From contig CBDDFV010000010.1 of the NCBI GenBank assembly GCA_965227335.1, forward strand, positions 248,001-312,000: 64,000 nt of DNA, written 5' to 3'. The notes under the pieces are model-generated. The model did not search any database. It saw only the letters and a list, made by a program, of their open reading frames with translations, and was not told the DNA's origin. How positions within the stretch are numbered: the stretch's first letter is position 1; every line of letters begins with the position of its first letter. This stretch comes from CBDDFV01 sp965227335. GTDB lineage: Bacteria > Planctomycetota > Phycisphaerae > Phycisphaerales > SM1A02. Made by a program: the position numbers and the translations under genes. Positions 36,799 to 44,140 of the stretch are shown one piece after another.

Positions 36799-38472
36799 AT
36801 GGGCATCGGAAGTATTCTCGTCGAGCGGGGACTGATCTCGCGGGATCAGCTGACGGATGCGGTGGAGGAGCAGAACCGCACGGGCGAGCGGCTCGACCGC
36901 ACGCTCATGCGGCTCGGCTATTGCCGCTCCACCGATGTGCTTGAGGCGATCGGCCAGCAGTTCGCCATGCCGATCATCGACCTCAACGACCTCGAGGTCG
37001 ACGACGACGTGCTTCGCCTCCTGCCGCCCAAGCTCGTCTTCAAGCAACGCTGCGTGCCGATCGGACGGTCGAACGGCGCGCTGCGGGTCGCGACGTCCGA
37101 TCCCTTCGAACTCACCGCGTTCGACGAACTGCGTCTGCTCACCGGCATGGGCATCGAACTCGTCCTCGCCGATGAGGCCGACCTCACCAAGTTCATCCGG
37201 CGCCACTACGGCGTGGCGGGCGACACGCTCGACGCCCTCTCGGCGGACGGCGCCGAACCCGCCACCGCCGACCTCGACGCGGTCGGGGCGGAAGAACTCG
37301 AACAGGCGCAGGAAGCGAGCGTCATCAAGCTCGTCAACGATCTCCTCATCGAGGCGATCCAGGAACGCGCGACCGACATCCACATCGAACCGTACGAGGA
37401 TCAGCTCGCCATCCGCTACCGGATCGACGGCGTGCTCTCCCTCGCCGGCGTCCCGTCCACCGTCAACCGTTTCCGCAACGCGATCATCAGCCGCCTGAAG
37501 ATCATGGCGAACATGAACATCGCGGAGAAACGCAAGCCGCAGGACGGACGCATCACCCTCCGCCACAAGGGCAAGGAGTACGACCTCCGCGTCTCCGTGA
37601 TCCCGATGCTCTTCGGCGAAGGCGTCGTGCTCCGCGTGCTCGACAAATCGACCGTTCAGCTCGAACTCGAGGATCTCGGCATGCCGTCGAACATCCTTGA
37701 GCGATGGGACGACGCGATCAGCCGACCCCACGGCATCATCCTCGTCACCGGTCCCACCGGCTCGGGCAAGTCCACCACGCTCTACGCCTCCCTCCGACGC
37801 ATCGTCTCCGACGAAGTGAAAGCCATCACCGTCGAAGACCCCGTCGAATATCACGTCGACGGCGTGAACCAGATCCAGGTCAGCCCCCAGGTCGGCCTCT
37901 CCTTCGCGGCGGGCCTCCGGGCGATCCTCCGTCATGACCCCGACATCATCATGATCGGCGAAATCCGCGATATCGAGACCGCCGAAGCCGCGGTGCAGGC
38001 GTCCCTCACCGGCCACCTCGTCTTCTCGACCCTCCACACCAACGACGCCGCGGGCGCGACGACGCGATTGCTCGACATGGGCGTCGAACCGTTCCTCGTG
38101 GCGAGTTCGGTCGAAGGCGTCCTCGCCCAACGCCTCGTACGCCGCATCTGCCCCGAGTGCGTCGAAACCTATCGCGTCGACGACGCCGATCTGCCCGGCG
38201 ACATGGCCCCGCCGCCGGACGGCGTACTCAAGCGCGGCGTCGGCTGCCGCGAGTGTCGCCAGACCGGCTACCGAGGGCGCATCGGCGTCTACGAGATGCT
38301 GCGCATGTCCGACGCGGCCCGGGAGATGATCATGAACCGGGCGAACGCGACCGCGATCGCCGCCGCCGCGCTCGAAGCCGACGACCTCACGCTCCTCCGT
38401 CACGCCGGCTACGACCTCGTCCACGCCGGCGTCACGACGATCGCCGAAGTCATGCGGGCGGCGAAGGCGTAA
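36799..38472 (+). CDS. Type II secretion/type IV pilus assembly ATPase (GspE/PilB)
   Basis: 557 residues. The N-terminal T2SSE_N domain (residues ~1-130: GIGSILVERGLISRDQLTDA, FAMPIIDLNDLEV) is followed by the hexameric ATPase: ATDIHIEPYED, Walker A VTGPTGSGKSTTLY, Asp box VEDPVEYHVDGVNQIQV, Walker B PDIIMIGEIRDIETA and the His box HLVFSTLHTNDA. The tetracysteine zinc motif is present as CPEC and CREC. It powers pseudopilus or pilus extension. No gspD, gspF or pilT lies next to it; a prepilin-like gene is found at 49.6 kb. Confidence 0.95.
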   Translation: MGIGSILVERGLISRDQLTDAVEEQNRTGERLDRTLMRLGYCRSTDVLEAIGQQFAMPIIDLNDLEVDDDVLRLLPPKLVFKQRCVPIGRSNGALRVATSDPFELTAFDELRLLTGMGIELVLADEADLTKFIRRHYGVAGDTLDALSADGAEPATADLDAVGAEELEQAQEASVIKLVNDLLIEAIQERATDIHIEPYEDQLAIRYRIDGVLSLAGVPSTVNRFRNAIISRLKIMANMNIAEKRKPQDGRITLRHKGKEYDLRVSVIPMLFGEGVVLRVLDKSTVQLELEDLGMPSNILERWDDAISRPHGIILVTGPTGSGKSTTLYASLRRIVSDEVKAITVEDPVEYHVDGVNQIQVSPQVGLSFAAGLRAILRHDPDIIMIGEIRDIETAEAAVQASLTGHLVFSTLHTNDAAGATTRLLDMGVEPFLVASSVEGVLAQRLVRRICPECVETYRVDDADLPGDMAPPPDGVLKRGVGCRECRQTGYRGRIGVYEMLRMSDAAREMIMNRANATAIAAAALEADDLTLLRHAGYDLVHAGVTTIAEVMRAAKA

Positions 38473-38475
38473 GGA

Positions 38476-38494
38476 CGACGGCGGAGCGCCGTCG
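38476..38494. terminator. Hairpin after pilB/gspE
   Basis: CGACGGCG, GAG, CGCCGTCG is a perfect 8-base stem three bases past the stop, without a T-run. It leads directly into REP1 and shares the CGTCGG flank seen beside REP4 and REP5. Confidence 0.5.
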
Positions 38495-38513
38495 GTTGGG
38501 TCCCCGACCCAAC
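38495..38513 (+). repeat. REP1 palindrome
   Basis: GTTGGGTCCCCGACCCAAC is a perfect 8-base inverted repeat with a three-base loop. Its flanks (CCGTCG before, ATCA after) match those of REP4, so the two are the same sub-type. Confidence 0.8.
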
Positions 38514-38601
38514 ATCAGACCATCCGCGATATGGGATGATCCCCATATGTCGGACAGCGCGAATCGGGTCAGCCTCGATGCCGGTCGACTGAAATACGGT
38601 G

Positions 38602-38626
38602 TAGGTTGGGCCCCCGGCCCAACACG
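38602..38626 (+). repeat. REP2, first half of an inverted REP pair
   Basis: The core GTTGGGCCCCCGGCCCAAC (38605-38623) is flanked by TAG and ACG. The whole 25 bases reappear exactly, inverted, at 38648-38672, forming a BIME-like pair with a 21-base spacer. Confidence 0.85.
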
Positions 38627-38647
38627 GGAACGCTCGTGGTGTGGGTT

Positions 38648-38672
38648 CGTGTTGGGCCGGGGGCCCAACCTA
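38648..38672 (-). repeat. REP3, inverted copy of REP2, overlapping the transposase stop codon
   Basis: This is the exact reverse complement of 38602-38626. Its last three bases are the TAG stop of the transposase gene read on the minus strand, so the REP and the gene are physically joined. Confidence 0.85.
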
Positions 38673-39230
38673 CTCGTGATATGCTTTCGTCTCGACGATA
38701 TCGACCTTCGGCTCGCGCCCGCTGCATGCACATCCCCACTCCCGGTCATACAAACCCGCCGCCACGAACCGGTGAAACGACGACCACGGCCACGCGTGCG
38801 GACACTCGACATAGCTGTGCTTGACCGGGTTGTAGTGGATGTATTCAACGGCTCGCTCGAAGTCCTCCTCATCGCGGATCATGTGCTCCCAGTAGCGTGG
38901 CTGCCAGACGCCCCGGTAGCGTTTCCTCCGATAGCCGGACGAGACAGGGGCGTCGACGCCCTGCCATCGCTTTGAGAACGCCCCCTTGATCCATCGCCAA
39001 CGCTTCGCGAAGTCCGCGTCGTCGGCCGGCAGGCGCCAGATGCAGTGAAGATGATCCGGCAACAGGACCATCGCTTCGATCTCAAACGGATAAGCCGCGC
39101 GCACCGTCGAGACGACCTCGCGCAGAAGACATCTCGACCTCTCTTCCCGAAAGATCGGGCGACGGTGTGCGGTGACGAGCGTGAATGCAAACGTACCGCC
39201 CGGAATGAATGCACGTCTGTACGACGGCAT
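38670..39230 (-). CDS. REP-associated tyrosine transposase (RAYT, Y1 family)
   Basis: The ATG at 39230 (MPSYRRAFIPGGTF) gives 186 residues, a normal RAYT length; in-frame sequence upstream belongs to other features. The Y1_Tnp core shows FAFTLVTAHRRPIF, the HUH motif in LLPDHLHCIWRLP, the WQPRYWEHMIRDEEDF segment and the catalytic-Tyr region AVEYIHYNPVKHSYV with WPWSSFHRFVAAG. RAYTs nick REP palindromes and are thought to spread them. REP palindromes bracket the gene on both sides, and the stop codon lies inside REP3, so the unit looks complete and possibly active. Confidence 0.95.
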   Translation of the reverse strand: MPSYRRAFIPGGTFAFTLVTAHRRPIFREERSRCLLREVVSTVRAAYPFEIEAMVLLPDHLHCIWRLPADDADFAKRWRWIKGAFSKRWQGVDAPVSSGYRRKRYRGVWQPRYWEHMIRDEEDFERAVEYIHYNPVKHSYVECPHAWPWSSFHRFVAAGLYDREWGCACSGREPKVDIVETKAYHE

Positions 39231-39248
39231 GCGCGGAGGATACCGTCG

Positions 39249-39266
39249 GTTGGGCCCCGGCCCAAC
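39249..39266 (+). repeat. REP4 palindrome upstream of the transposase
   Basis: GTTGGGCCCCGGCCCAAC is a perfect palindrome with flanks CCGTCG and ATCA matching REP1. It starts 18 bases upstream of the transposase ATG and so may overlap its promoter or leader. Confidence 0.85.
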
Positions 39267-39293
39267 ATCAAACAACCGGCGGTGTGCAACGGC

Positions 39294-39312
39294 GTTGGGC
39301 CGGGGGCCCAAC
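39294..39312 (-). repeat. REP5 palindrome, inverted relative to REP4
   Basis: GTTGGGCCGGGGGCCCAAC is followed by CGACGG, which on the opposite strand gives the CCGTCG flank of REP4. REP4 and REP5 thus form a second inverted pair, and REP5 ends 11 bases before the next gene. Confidence 0.85.
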
Positions 39313-39323
39313 CGACGGGTACC

Positions 39324-40151
39324 ATGCTGTTCATGCCGCGCGCCGCCCGATCCCGACCCCGCCTCACCCGTCGTCGACGCGTCGGCATCGCATTGACCAT
39401 TCTCGTCCTGACCGCGCTCGGCGTCGGCGGCGCGATCCTCTGGCATCGCTCCACCATCGCGCCGGCGTGGTACGCGCCGCCCGTCGCCGCCGACCCGCTC
39501 GTGCAGCAGACCGCGGAGACCGTCGAGTACCGACTCGTCGAGGAAGCCCATCGCGCGCGACCGGTGGACGATCCGTGGGCCGTGCGCATCACCGAGGAAC
39601 AGATCAACGCCTGGCTCGCCGCGCGGCTGCCGGAGTGGGCGGCGCACCAGAGCGGCGTCGCCTGGCCGGACACGATCGGCGCGCCGCAGGTCCGCGTCAC
39701 CGACGCCGCACTCACCCTCAGCCTCCCCTTCGGCGCCCCCGACGCCCGACGCTACGCCATGGCGGAGTTCCGACCCGCCGTCGTCGACGATCGACTCCGC
39801 CTCCGACTCGAACGCGTCGGCGTGGGCGACATGTGGCTCCCCGGCGCGCCCGTACGGTTCGTGATGGGACGCATTCTCGCCGTCGCGCCGGACGCATTCG
39901 CCGAAGATCCCGACGTCATCGCCGCCATCAACGTCATCAGCGGGGACGACGACCTCGACGCCGTCCTCGAACTCGCCGATGACCGGGTCGTGCGGGTCCG
40001 CCGGATCGGACTGGAAGACGGCGCGGCGGTGCTGGTCTGCGACACCCAGGCCGGACGCGATCACGCCGCCGCCGCCCTCGATGAGGAACTCGGACGGACC
40101 GCCCGCGACGAGTCCGGAAATCCCCCGCCGCCCGGACCGGACACAGAGTGA
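39324..40151 (+). CDS. Hypothetical membrane-anchored protein
   Basis: The ATG at 39324 gives 275 residues. A basic N terminus (RAARSRPRLTRRRRV) and one helix (GIALTILVLTALGVGGAIL) form a signal anchor, so the rest is extracytoplasmic. That part contains ITEEQINAWLAARLPEW, DAALTLSLPF and RLRLRLERVGVGDMWLPG, a pattern like periplasmic lipid-binding-like domains that begin with a 'edqlNawL' motif, but I cannot assign a family. Its start is 11 bases after REP5, so REP structure may affect its 5' leader. Confidence 0.65.
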   Translation: MLFMPRAARSRPRLTRRRRVGIALTILVLTALGVGGAILWHRSTIAPAWYAPPVAADPLVQQTAETVEYRLVEEAHRARPVDDPWAVRITEEQINAWLAARLPEWAAHQSGVAWPDTIGAPQVRVTDAALTLSLPFGAPDARRYAMAEFRPAVVDDRLRLRLERVGVGDMWLPGAPVRFVMGRILAVAPDAFAEDPDVIAAINVISGDDDLDAVLELADDRVVRVRRIGLEDGAAVLVCDTQAGRDHAAAALDEELGRTARDESGNPPPPGPDTE

Positions 40152-40244
40152 ACGACAAACTCGGAATGCCGGACGGGTTGGACGTGTCCCTTCCGAGACA
40201 CGTCAACCGCGACATCGCGCCGTCGCCTCACCAGGAGGTTTCCC

Positions 40245-40475
40245 ATGACCGGCCGTCCCCAACCGACGCCTCGATCCCGCCTGATCCCGACCGCCCGATC
40301 CGCCCGACGACTGACGCTCATCGGCGGGCTCGCCCTCGGCGCGCTGACGCTCGCCGGCTGCCATCGCGGCGTCTCCTTCGCCGTGCACCACGGCTACCAT
40401 CATGGCCATCATGGCCATCATGGCCACCACGGCCATCACGGCCACTACGGCCATCACAGTCCATGTGATTACTGA
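40245..40475 (+). CDS. Histidine-rich small lipoprotein
   Basis: 76 residues; AGGAGG lies eight bases before the ATG. A basic n-region, the hydrophobic LTLIGGLALGALTLAGC and a lipobox Cys39 define a lipoprotein. The mature 38 residues contain 16 His, mostly in HHG repeats encoded by a 9-base DNA repeat (about 40386-40458). Such a stretch could bind zinc, nickel, copper or haem at the outer surface or periplasm. It has no known family, but the ribosome site and lipobox make a real gene likely. It is convergent with the glycosyltransferase gene, six bases apart. Confidence 0.75.
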   Translation: MTGRPQPTPRSRLIPTARSARRLTLIGGLALGALTLAGCHRGVSFAVHHGYHHGHHGHHGHHGHHGHYGHHSPCDY

Positions 40476-40481
40476 CGGCGA

Positions 40482-42272
40482 TCACGCCGACGCTCGAACG
40501 CCCACGCTCATCGCCGCGCGAATTCGACGCCAGCGCGCATCGTAGGTGTGATCGCGCAACACGCGGGCCTGGCCCGCCACGGCGACCGCATCCCGCCGCG
40601 CCGAATCCCGCAGGAGATCCGCCACGAGGTCGGGCGCCTCGTCGATGGAGGCGAACGCCTCGACTTCGCGCCCCACGTCGAACGCCTCGCCGAGGCCGGG
40701 GCGATCGTCCGCGAGCAGACATCCCCCCACCGCCGGCACGTCCAGCGCCCGCATGTTGATCGCGTGCGGCGCATTCAGACTGCAGACGTTCAGGATGACG
40801 CGGGCGTGCCGGTACGCGGCGGGCGCTTCCGTCCGGTAGTCCAGCGGCCCGCGATACGCGGACGCCGCCGGCGTCCCCTCGAGCGCCTCCACCCAGCGGG
40901 CGTCGCCGTGAATCCGCACGTTGAAGCCGGCCTCCACCAGCGCGATCGCCGCCCGTCGTCGCCGATGGGCGGTCGCCGCGAATTCGACGGCTCGCGCGAA
41001 CGCCCGCTCCGGCGTTTCGCGGTGCGCGAGCGGAGACGCCGCGATCAGTTCGTCCGAGCTCGTTCCGTCGCCGCTGCGATCCAGCGCCTCGCCCAGCGCC
41101 TGCAGCTGTTGCAACGTTGAACGCTCCACCGACACCACGGCTTCGGGACCCGCGAGATGACAGACCATCGCCACATCGCATCGCCAGAGGTGCGCCTCGT
41201 CGTCGCGGGTGTCGGCGTGATTCAGCGACGTCGCGAGAGGCAGGACCGCGGCGTCAACGCCGCGCGATTCGAACGATGACATCCACGACGGGTCCGCCAC
41301 GAACACCCGATCCGTGCCGTTGAACTGCGCCTCGTCCAGCCGGTAGCGTTCCGGGTCCGACGAGTAGTACGTCGCCGCCGGCACGTCCGCGGCCAGACCG
41401 CCGAAACAGCGATGCTTCGACGTCACGAACAACAACAGAAGATCCGGGTCGGCATCCGTCAGCACGCGGGCGCGGCGATGCATGAGGAACGGATCTTCAC
41501 GATGGTCCTCGAGCATGAGCGTCGCGTCGCATCCGTCCCGACGCGCGGCGTCGATCAGGTCGGACGCGATGTGACGGATCGCCGTCGTCGACACATCGCT
41601 CAACGCGAGCACCCGCGGCCGACGACTGGTGGGCGCCGGCCAGCCCGGGGTCCGGGCGGTCACCTTCGCGCGATAGGCCTGAACGCGGGCGTCGAATTCG
41701 GCGATGATCGTCTGAAAGGCGTGCTGCAGGGCTGCGATGACGGGCATCCAGCGTGGGTCCCGGGACCCGCCGGCGTCGAAGCCGTCCGCCCCGGGGCACC
41801 CCGCCTGCACGATGGCCTCGTGCAGCCAGAACGCGTCGTCATCGTCAAAGGCCCGGCGGCATGCCGCGATCGGATCCGCCCCGACCGCGAATCGAAGCCG
41901 GTCGTCTGATTCGATCAGGTCGCTCCAGTCGTCCGCTTCGAAGGTCGCGCGAATACGGGCGACGTCAGGCTCGATGATGACCACGGGACGTCGGATCTCG
42001 GGGCCGAAGTGACGACGCAGGAGCATCGCCGCGCGTTCGCCCCGGCCGGCGCCGAGGAGGTACACGGGCGCCTCCATGCGTTCGGGCGTGGGCTGGCGGG
42101 TGACGCCCTGGACGGCGAGGAGCGCGGCGTCGAGGTCTTCGGGCGGGGGAAGCGTCCCGTGAGAAGCGTCCGCCTCGCGGATGCGGGCGGCCATGTCGGG
42201 CTGTCGCGCCGCGAGCGTTCGGCAGTTCTTCTCGAAACGCGCCCGCCGGGTCCCGTCCTGAAGCTCGATCAT
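40482..42272 (-). CDS. CgeB-like glycosyltransferase with N-terminal MAF-like domain
   Basis: The ATG at 42272 gives 596 residues. The N-terminal ~200 residues begin with helices and then YLLGAGRGE (71-79) and VVIIEPDVARI (97-107), a nucleotide-binding pattern like the N-terminal part of motility-accessory (MAF/DUF115) proteins. The C-terminal half resembles CgeB/spore-maturation glycosyltransferases (Glyco_trans_1_2): RVLALSDVSTT, TYYSSDPERYRL, VFVADPSWMSSF, ARVILNVCSLNAPHAINM, RALDVPAVGGCLLADDRPGL and the closing DHTYDARWRRI. It probably adds sugars to protein or surface polymer in the cytoplasm. Confidence 0.8.
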   Translation of the reverse strand: MIELQDGTRRARFEKNCRTLAARQPDMAARIREADASHGTLPPPEDLDAALLAVQGVTRQPTPERMEAPVYLLGAGRGERAAMLLRRHFGPEIRRPVVIIEPDVARIRATFEADDWSDLIESDDRLRFAVGADPIAACRRAFDDDDAFWLHEAIVQAGCPGADGFDAGGSRDPRWMPVIAALQHAFQTIIAEFDARVQAYRAKVTARTPGWPAPTSRRPRVLALSDVSTTAIRHIASDLIDAARRDGCDATLMLEDHREDPFLMHRRARVLTDADPDLLLLFVTSKHRCFGGLAADVPAATYYSSDPERYRLDEAQFNGTDRVFVADPSWMSSFESRGVDAAVLPLATSLNHADTRDDEAHLWRCDVAMVCHLAGPEAVVSVERSTLQQLQALGEALDRSGDGTSSDELIAASPLAHRETPERAFARAVEFAATAHRRRRAAIALVEAGFNVRIHGDARWVEALEGTPAASAYRGPLDYRTEAPAAYRHARVILNVCSLNAPHAINMRALDVPAVGGCLLADDRPGLGEAFDVGREVEAFASIDEAPDLVADLLRDSARRDAVAVAGQARVLRDHTYDARWRRIRAAMSVGVRASA

Positions 42273-42331
42273 GCTCTGCCTATCGGTTGTGCGCGGCTGG
42301 TGTTCAACATTGGAAACGGCCCCGCGCGCAG

Positions 42332-42367
42332 AAAAAGACGATCGCTCCCGCGTGGGGAGCGATCGTC
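42332..42367 (-). terminator. Strong rho-independent terminator of ahcY
   Basis: A perfect 13-base stem (GACGATCGCTCCC and GGGAGCGATCGTC, five-base loop, 42337-42367) is followed on the minus strand by TTTTTC. It lies 88 bases after the ahcY stop. Confidence 0.9.
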
Positions 42368-42455
42368 GGGCGGCGAGCCGGAGCACGCGTGTCGTCAGCG
42401 ACACGCGGGGCGTCACCTGATGCGCGAAGAGTGCGCACCGGGCGATGCGGGAGGA

Positions 42456-43949
42456 TCAGTAGCGGTAATGCTCCGGCTTGAAGGGGCCGTCCACGTGGAC
42501 CCCGATGTATTCCGCCTGTTCAGGGCTGAGCTTCGTCAGCTTCGCCCCGAGCTTGTCGAGGTGGAGTCGGGCGACCTCTTCATCCAGCTTCTTCGGCAGG
42601 GTCGTGACGGTCTTGCCGTACGCCTCCGCGTTCGCGTGCAGCTCCATCTGGGCCAGCACCTGGTTGGAGAAGCTGTTCGACATCACGAAGCTCGGGTGGC
42701 CGGTCGCACAACCAAGGTTGAGCAGACGACCTTCGGCGAGCACGATGATCGAGTGGCCGTCGGGGAAGACCCATTCGTCAACCTGCGGCTTGATCTTCAC
42801 CCGCTTGACGTCGTCGCGCTTTTCGATGCCGGCCATTTCGATCTCATTGTCGAAGTGTCCGATGTTGCCGACGATCGCCTTGTCCTTCATCCGCGCCATG
42901 TGATCGGCGGTGATGATGTTGAAGTTGCCGGTGGCGGTCACGAAGATGTCCGCGGTCTCGACCACGTCCTCGAGCGTGACGACCTCGTAGCCGTCCATGC
43001 ACGCCTGCAGGGCGCAGATCGGGTCGATTTCGGTCACCACGACGCGGCACTTCTGACCGGCGAGCGACTGGGCGCACCCCTTGCCGACGTCGCCGTAACC
43101 GCAGATGACCGCGACCTTGCCCGAAAGCATGACGTCGGTCGCCCGCATGATGCCGTCGACGAGCGAGTGACGGCAGCCGTAGACGTTGTCGAACTTCGCC
43201 TTGGTGACGGAGTCGTTGACGTTGATCGCGGGGAAGAGCAGCTTCTGCGACTCCGCCATCTGGTAGAGACGGTGCACGCCGGTGGTCGTCTCTTCCGAGA
43301 CGCCGCGGATGCTCTCGCCCATCGGACGCCAGAAGTTGTCGTTCTGTCCCATCACGTCACGAAGGACGTTGTAGACGCACTTGAGTTCAGCGTTGTCGGT
43401 GGAGTCTTCGCCCGGCACGGCGCCCGCATGCTCGAACTCGACGCCCTTGTGGACCATCAGCGTCGCGTCGCCGCCGTCGTCCAGGATCAGGTTCGGACCC
43501 TCGCCGTCCGGCCAGTTCAGCGCCTGGAACGTGCACCACCAGTACTCGGGCAGCGATTCACCCTTCCACGCAAAGACCGGAACGCCCTGCGGGTTGTCGA
43601 CCGTCCCGTTCGGACCGATCGCCACCGCCGCCGCGGCGTGATCCTGCGTCGAGAAGATGTTGCAGCTCACCCAGCGCACTTCCGCACCGAGGGCGGTGAG
43701 CGTTTCGATGAGCACCGCGGTCTGGATCGTCATGTGAAGAGAGCCCATGATGCGGGCGCCCTTGAGCGGCTGACGCGAAGCGTACTTCTCACGGATCGCC
43801 ATCAGACCGGGCATTTCATGCTCGGCCAGCTCGATCTCCTTGCGCCCGAACGCCACCGTCTCGGGGGACAGGTCCGCGACCTTGAAAGGAAGGTCCGAGA
43901 AAAGCGGCAGTCCTGTATCCATGAACGTCGTTGAAGTCATCGTGGTCAC
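42456..43949 (-). CDS. ahcY: Adenosylhomocysteinase
   Basis: It hydrolyses S-adenosylhomocysteine to adenosine and homocysteine using NAD. 497 residues from the GTG at 43949, or 494 from the ATG at 43940; GGAG upstream fits either loosely. Signatures are LKGARIMGSLHMTIQTAVLI, SCNIFSTQDHAAAA, INVNDSVTKAKFDN, NAD-binding VICGYGDVGKGCAQSL, LNLGCATGHPSFVMSNSF and the C-terminal KPEHYRY. A strong terminator follows at 42367-42332, and a palindromic site lies upstream at 44056-44078, suggesting it is regulated and mono-cistronic. Confidence 0.97.
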   Translation of the reverse strand: MTTMTSTTFMDTGLPLFSDLPFKVADLSPETVAFGRKEIELAEHEMPGLMAIREKYASRQPLKGARIMGSLHMTIQTAVLIETLTALGAEVRWVSCNIFSTQDHAAAAVAIGPNGTVDNPQGVPVFAWKGESLPEYWWCTFQALNWPDGEGPNLILDDGGDATLMVHKGVEFEHAGAVPGEDSTDNAELKCVYNVLRDVMGQNDNFWRPMGESIRGVSEETTTGVHRLYQMAESQKLLFPAINVNDSVTKAKFDNVYGCRHSLVDGIMRATDVMLSGKVAVICGYGDVGKGCAQSLAGQKCRVVVTEIDPICALQACMDGYEVVTLEDVVETADIFVTATGNFNIITADHMARMKDKAIVGNIGHFDNEIEMAGIEKRDDVKRVKIKPQVDEWVFPDGHSIIVLAEGRLLNLGCATGHPSFVMSNSFSNQVLAQMELHANAEAYGKTVTTLPKKLDEEVARLHLDKLGAKLTKLSPEQAEYIGVHVDGPFKPEHYRY

Positions 43950-44055
43950 GGCGAAGAAGCTCCTGCAGTCGAGGTGCGAAAGATCAGTCGAATCGGCAGC
44001 GACGGACCGACCCGTCGAGACCCCGTCGCCTCGTTCCGGTCACTCGCCATCTGCT

Positions 44056-44078
44056 TTCATCCGTTCATCCGGATGAAC
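44056..44078. promoter_or_regulatory. Palindromic operator candidate upstream of ahcY
   Basis: GTTCATCCGGATGAAC (44063-44078) is a perfect 16-base palindrome about 115 bases upstream of ahcY. A third half-site TTCATCCG directly adjoins it (44056-44063), giving a triple array. ArsR-type SAH-responsive repressors control ahcY in some bacteria through inverted repeats; whether this site binds such a regulator is an inference. Confidence 0.55.
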
Positions 44079-44140
44079 TGATCTATGGTAGGGCCGCGGG
44101 TCGGGCCAGTCAACCAGATCGACGGTCCCGGGCGGGGGCT

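Noticed and set aside
39231..40064. Upstream in-frame extension of the RAYT gene
   Set aside because: It would cross REP4, REP5 and the next gene in antisense; the ATG at 39230 gives a normal RAYT length.
40386..40458. CRISPR-like or noncoding repeat
   Set aside because: The 9-base repeat encodes His-His-Gly within a gene that has a ribosome site and lipobox.
43950..44140. SAH riboswitch upstream of ahcY
   Set aside because: I could not align the region to the conserved SAH riboswitch core; only the palindrome stands out.
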